Below are positions 55,457-64,000 of a stretch of DNA of 64,000 bases, one piece after another. Every line of letters starts with the position of its first letter. Position 1 is the first letter of the stretch. Source of the stretch: Alopecurus myosuroides. Taxonomy: Eukaryota; Streptophyta; Magnoliopsida; Poales; Poaceae. The notes below the pieces were generated by a model. It worked only from the letters and a program-made list of their open reading frames with translations. It made no database searches and was not told the DNA's origin. The stretch is taken from NCBI GenBank assembly GCA_028641055.1, contig CM054058.1, forward strand, positions 81,386,020 through 81,450,019, read 5' to 3'. Both the position numbers and the translations under genes were made by a program.

Positions 55457-56860
55457 TATTTACCGACCCATCTGCCTCCTTATTTTCTTGGGCTGAAGAA
55501 TTTCCTTTGCTTTATGTATCTAGCGGTGCTTCTTAGTACTGAATTGTTCGCAATAAATATGCCTCAAGTTCCTATTCCTGGAGCTGAATAATTGACTATT
55601 TGTCTAGTGGTTCACAAGAAAATCAGTATTTAGGGTGTTTCCTGTTTCTACCAATGTTGTAACTGATGATTAAAAGAGGCACATTTCCTCTTTGTTGACT
55701 TGCAAGCTGCATCTATTTGTTAAAAGGCCTTGGAGCATGACTAAATGGTTTCAATCATAGTTAATTTCTCCATGGAAAAATGTTCTATTATAATTTCTTT
55801 TTCTTCATGAATTTGTTGCATCGGGTAAGGTAGTTCTTACAGAGAATGGGAGACTAGTAGGCTCGCCTTTTATCTAGAATTGGACATGGTTAAATTTGTC
55901 TCGTTCCAAGGAGTTGCAGTGTTCTTCTAGAAAATGCTGGTACTTCAACCTGAAATTATCGGAATACCCTTTTGTGCCTCCATCCTGACAATGTTTATTA
56001 CGTTGAATTGGTTGGAATGATCTCTTATTTACCGACTGGTCCGCCTCGTTATTTTCTTGGGCTGAAGAATTGCCTTTGCTTTATGTATGTAGCGGTGCTT
56101 CTTAGTATTGTATTGTTCGCAATAAATATGCCTCAAGTCCCTATCCCTGGAACTGAATAATTGACTTTTTGTCTAGTGGTTCACAAGAAAATCAGTATTT
56201 AGGTGTTTCCTTCTACCAATATTGTAGCTGACGATGAAAAGAGTCACATTTTCTCTTTGTTGACTTGCAAGCTCCATCTAAGGGCCTCTTTGATTGATAG
56301 GAATAGCATAGGATTTTTGTAGGATTTGATCCTATAGTAAATTTTCCTATATTGCTTGTTTGATTCATAGGATCATATCCTATAGGAAATATTCGCATAG
56401 GAATTTTGTAGTACAAATCCTATAGGAAAAGAACATGAGGTCCAACCTCATGAAAAAATTCGTTCACACAATCAAAGGAAATTGCTTTTCTCATAGGATT
56501 CATTTAGCCATGCCATACCAATCCTACAAGTTTCTTTTCTTCCCCACCCAAGGGTGCACACTGTACTGTTTTTTTCCCCTGCTAATCAACTGAAAACCAG
56601 CAATTACTGGACGCTTCAAAAATACAAGTTTCCTATTCCTACACTTTTCCTATCCTAGGAATCAAAGGAGTCCTAATTGTTAAAAGGACCATCAAAAAAT
56701 AATTGTTAAAAGGCCGTGGAGTATGACTAAATGGTTGCAATCATAGTTAATTTCTCCATGGAATGTTCTATTATAATTTATTTTTCTTCATGAATTTGTT
56801 GCGTCTGGTAAGGTTGTTCTTATAGATTACGGGAGACTAGTAGGCTCACCTTTTATCTAG
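55457..56860. repeat. Tandem duplication in 3' flank of F-box gene 2
   Basis: The stretch from 55457 (containing TTATTTTCTTGGGCTGAAGA) recurs from about 56027 with some divergence, including CTCTTTGTTGACTTGCAAGC at 55690 and 56255. The second copy is interrupted by a Tourist MITE at 56282-56673. A third related flank lies behind F-box gene 1 (29040-29200). Small frames such as 55397-55591 and 55972-56160 are shadows of this duplication. Confidence 0.8.
56282..56673. mobile_element. Tourist-like MITE with TAA target duplication
   Basis: The 392-bp element starts GGGCCTCTTTGATTGATAGG and ends CCTAGGAATCAAAGGAGTCC (inverted). It is flanked by TAA at 56279-56281 and 56674-56676. Ends and duplication are characteristic of PIF/Harbinger MITEs. 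It inserted after the flank duplication, since the first copy lacks it. Confidence 0.9.
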
Positions 56861-56861
56861 A

Positions 56862-56890
56862 ACTAGTTGATACCCCGCGCGTTGCTGCGG
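56862..56890 (-). mobile_element. Helitron-like 3' terminus, minus strand
   Basis: The minus strand reads CCGCAGCAACGCGCGGGG then TATCAACTAG and T, nearly the same as the plus-strand end at 1207-1234. The element body would extend to the right (56890 onward). The 5' end was not identified. Confidence 0.35.
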
Positions 56891-58109
56891 AACTTTGAAA
56901 AACATTGGAGCTAGCTTTAGTAGAAAATTCAGAGGGTATTAAGTACTTACAAAATTATCATGCTTTTGAGTTATGTATGATGAATAGAAACATTTGAAAT
57001 GTGAAGAGGTAATGGCATGGGATAAACACAGACCCGCTGTGCATGAATAATTTGTCTAAATAGGCTATCATCAAGAAATAAACTCAGCCACCCACGCACA
57101 TGAATTTTTCAAGGCTATTGCAGTTTGCAATGGCCAAATTCCAACCGAGCAGTGCAGGCTGGAGGCAAGGAGCCAACAACTGTAACGTGGGAATGTCAAA
57201 TATTTAGCAGATTATTTCCTTTTTTTTTTAGATCAGATTATTTCCTCATTGACCAAAAAAACAAAAGAGAGCGCACCGTGTGGAACCAGCCACGGAAGGT
57301 CTCTGTTTCAATCTTAGCTATTGGTGGATAGAGAAGGTGGTGGGCAACATTCCTCCTTGGAACGATGTCCTCTCTGAAATGAATCATATCTTACTTCTGA
57401 TCGTTAGTAGAAATTCCACTTAATGTTTTCATATGCCTTCTTCATTAACATCTTGAGCAGACGGTAGAGTTGCATAGAGACAATGGCCTTGAGTATAGAT
57501 GAAAAATGATTCTCTAGCAGCTGCACATAATTCTGTTTTCTGATTACTCTTGTGGTATTCCAGAAGCTTGCCGCAATGATATGCTAGTGCCATCACCGAA
57601 AGGGTGAAGTCCAGTTTCTATTCCACTGCTAGGCAAGTGTGACGCATGCAAACACATCTCAACTGGCAACGTTATCACCGATCCATGTGGATGCACTTCT
57701 CTTTCCTCAATTTTCGTGTCAAATTTGTAAATTCTGATCAGAACATAGGACCAAGGAGGCTGCGACTGTAGCCACACGAAAAAATACTAGATACTCTCCA
57801 TGTCCAGTTGCACTAACAGGCACGTGCGTCTCTTTTTCAAATGCCCCCAATAAACTGCAGTTAACATTTCTCTCACGACAGAAAAAAATATATAATGAAG
57901 TGGGACATCAAGCCGGGGAGCCAAGTCATCCAGAAATATCCACCACAATGATATCCACTTGAAAGTAACCAGAGAGTTGCCCAAACACAAGAAACAAGAG
58001 CACAAGATTTTGAACAGCCAGAAGTGCAAATAACAATTCGAAGTGCCGATAGATTCCTGCATTATTGATGATACTGCACCTAGCTCATAGCAATGTGCTC
58101 CCCAGCAAT
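56891..58109. other. Unannotated stretch
   Basis: No gene recognised. Minus-strand frames at 57544-57777 and 57787-58062 are open but have no recognisable motif. Could be the body of a Helitron carrying a captured gene fragment. Confidence 0.35.
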
Positions 58110-59256
58110 TATATGCCTCATATATGCATCCCGGTTATACGAAAGATCAGGCATCCTCACGGTTCGCTCCATGTACCGACTCCTGGTTCACACGAAGAGG
58201 AGGAGGGAGGATTGGCTCCATGACAGGATGGCTAGTTCGAATACCAATGATCAGAGCAAGGCGTGGATCCGACTCTGGAAGACAGCGGTCCCATCGAAAT
58301 TGAGGGTGTTCTTATGGAGAGTAGCGCAGCACTCGCTACCTACTGCTGATGTCCGTTGTGGCAGAAATATGGCCTCCTCGAGAGTGTGTCAGATATGTGG
58401 TGCCGAGGATTCATGGCGCAACGCACTGATAAATTGCACGACTGCAAGGTGCATTTGGGCACTAGCAGATGAAGATATCCACCGGGTATATGCTAGCGAG
58501 CGAGAACCCATCTGCTAAGCAGTGGCTATTTGAGATGATGGAGATGATGTCTCGGGAGGATTTTGCGAGGTTGGCAGTAACATTGTGGGCCATCTGGCAT
58601 GCCAGACACAAGATCATCTTTGAAGATGAGTTGCAGAGCCCCTTGACGACTCACCTGTTCATTCAACGGTTCTTACAAGACCTGGCGATCGCTACGCCGA
58701 GGGTGACTCAAAACCGGCAGGGTAACCATCCTCCACGCCAGTCTTGGGTGCCACCAAGAGGTGGAACGGCGAAGATCAATGTTGATGCGGCAGTTTCGAA
58801 GAACGGTACGGGTGGTGCGGTTAGCGCTATCTGTCGAAGTGAGGCGGGAGAATTCCTGGGAGCAGCGGCCTTGACGATCGGAGGTATTTCTAATCCGGCT
58901 ACCCTTGAAGCTATTGCATGTAGGGAGGCCTTGGCGCTGGCTCGTGATCTCCACCTTGATCGCATTACGGTGGCCACCGATTGCCAGGGCGTGATCACTA
59001 ATCTTTCCCAGCCATACGTTGGCTGCTATAGTATGGTTATTGAGGAGATTAAGCTAGCTTGATCCTCTTTTAGAGAGTGTTTTCTTCTTCATGAGAGTAG
59101 AACAAGCAACGTAGAAGCCCACAGATTAGCCAGATCGAGAGTGTCTTGTAGTGTGGGGTGACAGGTTTGGTTTACTCAACCTCCTGATGGCCTTTGTATC
59201 AGAAACAATGTATTAGTGCAATAAAGAGTTTCGGTTTCCCCTCAAAAAAAAAAACT
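58110..59256 (+). mobile_element. 5'-truncated LINE with zinc-binding region and RNase H
   Basis: The first frame (to 58518) carries SGILTVRSMYRLL, KLRVFLWRVAQHSLPTADVR and CQICGAEDS...ALINC, the zf-RVT region after the reverse transcriptase. After a frame change, 58469-59062 encodes WAIWHARHKIIFE, a linker, then an RVT_3-type RNase H: KINVDAAVSKNGTGGAVSAI, ATLEAIACREALALARDL and VATDCQGVI. The last part continues out of frame (about 59092-59215: RTSNVEAHRLARSRVS) with a stop. CAATAAAG and an A11 run at 59246-59256 form the 3' end. No TSD was found, and the 5' limit is approximate. Confidence 0.75.
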
Positions 59257-59414
59257 AAATAGAGATCAAATAAGAAAATAAGACGCAACTTTTTTTGGTG
59301 GAAATCCCTTGCGGGAGAAAACCAATGTCTCACGAAAGAGTACTTTTTACTAGACCTCGTTATATGGAGGGAACTCCTGCAATGCATTAAGAAGAAGCAC
59401 TACAGGAGACTGGC

Positions 59415-59762
59415 GATACGCCGACGGTGAACAGCCGTCGGCGAAAGGCATATGGCCGTCGGCGTATTGAAAGCCCGACGGGGACCGTCGGCGTATCGCC
59501 GTCGGCGTTCTTCCTCGTCGGCGAAGCAATGACACCGTCGGCGTATTGAAAGCCCGTCGGCGTATAGCGTTCAGGTGGGGCCCACACGTCAGAACGGAAC
59601 GATCAAACTGAAACGGACGCGCGTAGAGAAGACGCCACGTGGCCGCTGCTGGTTGCGCGCGCGAGAGAAGACGCCGACGGCAATGCCGTCGGCCTATGCG
59701 CCACGTGGCCGCTGCTGGTTGCGCGCACGAGAGAAGACGCCGACGGCAATGCCGTCGGCCTA
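59415..59762. repeat. CACTA subterminal repeats and two 67-bp tandem repeats
   Basis: Roughly ten copies of the CGCCGACGG/CCGTCGGCG core occur in both orientations, likely binding sites for the element's TNPA-like protein (family knowledge). The units at about 59627-59693 and 59694-59760 each contain GCCACGTGGC, an ACGT-core G-box palindrome, and CGGCAATGCCG. Confidence 0.85.
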
Positions 59763-59983
59763 TTGGCTATTTTTTTTTGCCAGTTTTGGCTGTTTTTTTT
59801 TCAGTGCAGTGCTGTTTTTTTTCCAGTGCTGTTTCATACGATTTTAATTGCAGAAAAATTAAAAACATGATAAAAATGATACAAAGAAGATCCAAACATC
59901 ATATCCATATCATCCAAACATCGTACAAGGTGCAAAATCATCCGAACATCATCCATAGTGCAATACAAACATCATCATCCTAG

Positions 59984-62900
59984 CTAGACCTCGCGGGAGC
60001 TCGAAGTGCCCATCTCGGACCGAGTGAAAATAGGCGACACTCCGCGGTGGATAGCCGCCGTCGAACCATGCCCCGAACTCGGCGAGGGAGTACCACGGGC
60101 ATCGGCTTCGCGCGACGGACTCGGCGAAGCACCGGGAGCGTGATGAAACGGTGTGATCGTGCGACTTGGCGAGTCAGCAGCACGGCCGAAGGGAGTAGCC
60201 CCGGAGTGTCCCGATCCCTACATACATTTTTTAGCAGAAGTTAGCAACTCTAACGTGGCGGGCACATGACAGCGGTAACGACTGGTTTGGCATATAACTT
60301 ACCGGTGTACTCACGTAGGCTCCGCGAGTGAAGTCCTCCTTCGTTGGAAACCGTGGCGGCAAATCAGGCATAGGTGGTCGCCTAACTTCTATTGTGGGCC
60401 GCACTCCAGTGGTATAAAACGTGTCGTCCGCCTAAAATATATTTTTGATGTTAGACTTTGCAGAAATAAAGGTTCAAAGTAGAGGGAAGTAAGACTTGTC
60501 ATCATTTGCAGAAAGAAAATGGTGAAACTTACTTCATCGCGCGCTCGTTCCCAGACCTTATAGGCCCTTTGCATCTTCTCCCACTCGTCATACCTAAGAT
60601 TGTACTCCGCCATAGCTGCATCGTAGGCATCGCCTATAGCACACTACAATTTCAAGAAAAATGAATCTCGATGAAAGTTGAATCTCGTCAAGTTAGCTAC
60701 TAAGGAAGAAATGTCGAAAAGGGAATGAGATTGAGAAGAACTTACCTCGACGCGAGCTTTGGAAGTCCGTCGAGGAGGAGGGACAACGGGGCCGTCGGCG
60801 GTGAGGGTGGCCTTGATATACGTGAGGCTCAACTCAGGAGTACGCGGGATCACCTGGTTAAGGCAGCTAAGACGTCCATGCTGCCTGCCGCGCCCGCCCA
60901 CGACCAAAGCCCTCACGTCGGTCTCCTCCTGAATAGGGTTTTCCACGTGAGGATGAAAACCCTGAAACGCCTTCGTGTAACCAGCTATGTCCTCCTCGGC
61001 GTTGCCGAAGTACTCTGGAAGCGAGGGCTGGGGCTTGGATGGATCGGCCTTCTTGATCCTCATCTTCGACCATGCTTCCATCTCCGTAATAGGGACATTC
61101 CCCGTGATGGACTCCTGCATCGCCAAAGAAATGTTATGCATACCAGATAGAAACATGACGGGAAAAAAATGCATGTTGTTCGATGTGTGCACATACAAAA
61201 TGTTCCTTGAAGCTAGCATGGTTGCGGGCTCCCGCACAGTGTGTCCCCTCGTGGCCGCGGTTTGCCTTGTTCCGCTCGCTTAAGGCTTTGAACGCCTCGT
61301 CCTCCCCGAGCCACATCGATGCCACCATCGCCTTCCATGCGTCCTCTTTACCATCAGCCCACTGGGGCATAACCTGAAAAATTCAAGACTCATTTTGAAG
61401 AACAGATAATGCAAATTGCAGTTTAGCAGCAACATATGATACCATTGACAATTTTGACTTACCTCGACGTAATCTTCCATAGTCATCGCAGGCTTTGCAC
61501 TCACAGTCTCATGCTTCGGCGTCGTCTTGCCGAACTTCTCGGAACTGAATTGACTCATGCATGTATTCCTTACATTGTAGAACTGCTGTCGTGTCAGCTT
61601 CTTACATGCCCCCAACAAAGTCTTGTTCGCCGAGGCCTGATGCTCCGGAAGAACCCTATAGAATCTCTGTAAACATGCATAAAAAGATTGTGAGAGTAAA
61701 GAGTTAGCATGGTGGGGGCATCAACTATGGACGTAATTGGAAAACCTCGCCTTACCCAGAACGTGCTGATCACAGCGTCAGCAGCTGTCTCGAAGCCCGG
61801 GCAATCGGCCTCCTCATAGTGTACCCAATGGCGAGCTAGCTTCTTCTCGCCGTTGGGGACCACAGTGTAAAAGCCCGGCCAGTACTTCCTAATCGCAGCT
61901 CCAAGCAAAGTGTTAGGAGGACGGGACCCCGCTGGCCTCTTCCAGTTCCTGCAGAATAATCAAACATTAGTACATGTCAAATTGTTTTGGTACAAATGAA
62001 ATGGCGTGTTCAAAATTAGTATAGTAGCTTACTCAACGTCGTCAGGCACAATGAGGACTTTCTCCTCCTCGGTTTTAGGCATCTTGGACTCATCAGGGAC
62101 AGTCGTTTCCCCACGAATCCGTGGCTTCTTCACGGACCCCTCGCCGCCACGAGAGACCGTCCCCTCGCCGCCAGACACCGTCCAAGCACTCGCCACACAC
62201 GGTCGGGGAATCTTCTTGGCGACTTTCGTCTGCTTTTTCTGACCATCCGCTCCCTTTACCTCATGATACCTAGAGGCTCCACACAGGGTACAGTACTTTT
62301 CATCCGCAAACTGTTGCCTAAACAAGATGCAACCTTTAGGACAACAATCTATCTTTTCATAATCCATGTTGAGCTCTCGCAAGATTTTCTTCGTCTCGTA
62401 CATGCTTTTAGGCAAACAATGTCCTTCGGGCAACATGTTACCATATGTTTGCAGATGAGCTTCAAAGCATGAACGGGTGTTGCCATACTCGAGCTTTTTG
62501 GCTAGTACTTGCGAGATGGCATCGAGCTGAGAAATACTTGCGCCCTCGTACAGAGGTTTCTCGGCCGTTTCCATCATATGAAAGTAGGCCTTCGCGGTAG
62601 GCTCCGGTTCCTCGGGTTCACACGGTTCCTCCTGTTCACACGTTTCCTCCGGTTCCTCGTGTGAAGGTGGCGAATCTGGCATGTAGGAATCACGGAGATC
62701 ATTCAGAAAGTTTCTAATCCCATCGTCCTCCTTGCCATTGATTCGTTGCCGCATCACCCTGCCACTCTCACGTTCGTATTCAGCAAAGTCGACCGTCGTG
62801 ACGAAGCCCGGCATATACCCATAAGACCAAAGGTGTTTTATCATATCCTCTTTTCCCTTACGCTGACGCTTCCTGCAATGACTGCAAGGGCAACGTGGAC

Positions 62901-63060
62901 GAATGCCTGCCTTTGAACCACGCGCTAACTCCTTCACTAAGAAATCCGTCTTCCATACCCACTCATCGGACCTTTCAACCGCACTAATTCGGCCACTGTA
63001 TATCCACCCATTATCAGCCATCCTCTGTTTTATTTCGGAGCCAAACAACATACATAGCAT
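59984..63060 (-). CDS. CACTA fusion gene: tnp2 N-terminus plus Transposase_24, eight exons
   Basis: Model on the minus strand: 63060-62033, 61948-61756, 61666-61463, 61373-61197, 61114-60746, 60643-60533, 60431-60303, 60217-59984. All introns are GT-AG, frame is kept throughout, and the stop is TAG at 59984-59986. It gives 814 aa from 63060 or 801 from the ATG at 63021 (MADNGWIYSGR), the more usual start. Exon 1 has the transposase-associated domain (CPCSHCRKRQRKGKEDMIKH), an acidic linker, and the lead-in to tnp2 (CPKGCILFRQQFADEKYCTL, CGASRY), then switches at about residue 285 to a Transposase_24 protein (KRPAGSRPPNTLLGAAIRKY, FYRVLPEHQASANKTLLG, MPQWADGKEDAWKAMV, KADPSKPQPSLPEYFGNAEE). 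The catalytic tnp2 domain is absent, so it could bind DNA but not transpose alone. Confidence 0.75.
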
Positions 63061-64000
63061 GAAATTAATTGCATCATAGTAATTTTTTTCTTCTACCGTG
63101 CAAAATGAAGCATCAACCTACATCTCTAATAGGTAAGGGTCCTAGCAGCCGCCGGATCCGTAGATTGAGTACGTTCTCCATGCTCTACCCCGATCCGAGA
63201 CAGAATTTCGGCAGCACCTCCCCGCTGCTCTCCCGATACACGTCTCCGCAAAAAGCCGAGAGGATGTGCATAAGGAGAACAACGAGGAGGCGCTACCGAA
63301 ATCCTGACCCAGACCGGAGCAGAACATGGAAAACGTACCCAACTACGCATCCGCCGACTGTCCCGTAAATGCCGCAAGCGTTACGGTTCAAAATATGCCT
63401 ACCTCTAATGCATATTTATCCGCGTAACGCTCGCGGACGGGAAATGACACCTAGGTGACGCGACATAAATTAATGCGGGGGAGGAGACAGAGTTATAGCT
63501 CACCCTCGGTGGTCGAACAACGGCGTGACGGCAGGGCCGGCGACGGTGTCAACGGCTTGGCAGGGTCGGTGCGGGGTCGATGTCGACAGTGGCGGCTCCG
63601 GTCTCCTATAACAAATAATAGGCGCATAAAAAAATGTACTAAATAAGAAAATAGCAACTAAAATTTCTAACTTACTATTACTAACAACAACTAATAATGG
63701 CTAAGTTATTAAAACTATAATTTTTCTAACAGATTTCTAACAGCTATAATTTTTCTAATTTCTAAAAACTATAATTTTTCTAAACTAATTTGTAACAACT
63801 ATAATTTTTCTAACAGAAACTTAATTTTAGAAACAAACAGAAACTAAACTTGCTAATTAAAAAAAAAAATACCTAACTAGCTCTGCTACTGGCAGAGGAG
63901 ACAGAGGAGATCATCGGAGGGGGGAGGTGGACGGCGTAGGGCAGGGGAGGGCGGCCTGGGGGAGAGGAGGGAAGAGGGCGGCGGAGGCGGCCCGCCGGCG

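Larger units (their letters stand above)
59398..64000 (-). mobile_element. CACTA transposon carrying a fused transposase gene (continues past window)
   Basis: The left terminus CACTACAGGAGACTGGCG starts at 59398 (adjacent AAG is the likely 3-bp duplication copy). It is followed by a dense subterminal array of CGCCGACGG/CCGTCGGCG (59415-59570) and two tandem 67-bp repeats. The gene at 59984-63060 reads toward this end. The region 63400-64000 (T/A-rich 63640-63870, then GC-rich) would be the gene's leader. The other terminus is beyond the window. Confidence 0.9.

Noticed and set aside
1..64000. Standard tRNA or rRNA genes, CRISPR arrays, phage or bacterial operons
   Set aside because: None seen by eye; the only tRNA-like structure is the Pol III box pair inside the long LTR, which does not fold as a clear tRNA.

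Overview
The window looks like intergenic plant DNA from a large, repeat-rich grass genome, most likely a Triticeae species (wheat, barley, rye or Aegilops). The basis is nested LTR retrotransposons, CACTA elements with CGCCGACGG subterminal repeats, Stowaway/Tourist/hAT MITEs with correct target-site duplications (TSDs), several LINEs, and GT-AG introns. Nothing bacterial (operons, CRISPR, tRNA clusters) is present. Assignments rest on reading motifs; no search was run.

Only two genes look like intact host genes: paralogous single-exon F-box genes at 27567-28709 (380 aa) and 54024-55193 (389 aa). They share homologous 3' flanks, so they are two copies of one ancestral segment now separated by transposon insertions. 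A third intact reading frame is transposon-borne: an eight-exon minus-strand CACTA gene at 59984-63060 (about 800 aa). It joins the N-terminus of a tnp2-type transposase to a Transposase_24 protein and lacks the tnp2 catalytic region.

Layout. 1-80: right end of a CACTA element. 81-2664: AT-rich DNA with a tandem repeat and a MITE. 2665-8450: layered CACTA debris carrying fragments of an unknown host-like gene, a near-perfect 198-bp foldback, tandem repeats and a decayed TNPA-like gene. 9500-10980: decayed METTL18-type histidine methyltransferase gene split by a truncated LINE with a 15-bp TSD. 11223-19072: complete but mutated Ty1/copia element (157-bp LTRs, TSD TCGAT) with a 2,555-bp solo-LTR-like insertion in gag. 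19073-26070: mostly featureless DNA. 26075-27165: GC-rich non-coding element with a LINE-type tail. 27567-28709: F-box gene 1. 29252-33360: LINE with overlapping ORF1/ORF2 and an 11-bp TSD. 33407-33529: Stowaway MITE.

36311-49355 is the most unusual part. It is one copia insertion by its outer TSD (CACCC), related to the 11-kb element, but pol lies on the minus strand while gag-protease lies head-to-head on the plus strand. That structure occurs twice, nearly identical, separated by an element with a 4.45-kb LTR. 50585-51630: second GC-rich LINE-tailed element. 54024-56860: F-box gene 2, a duplicated 3' flank and a Tourist MITE. 58110-59256: LINE 3' end with an RNase H domain. 59398 to the window end: the CACTA element carrying the fused gene.
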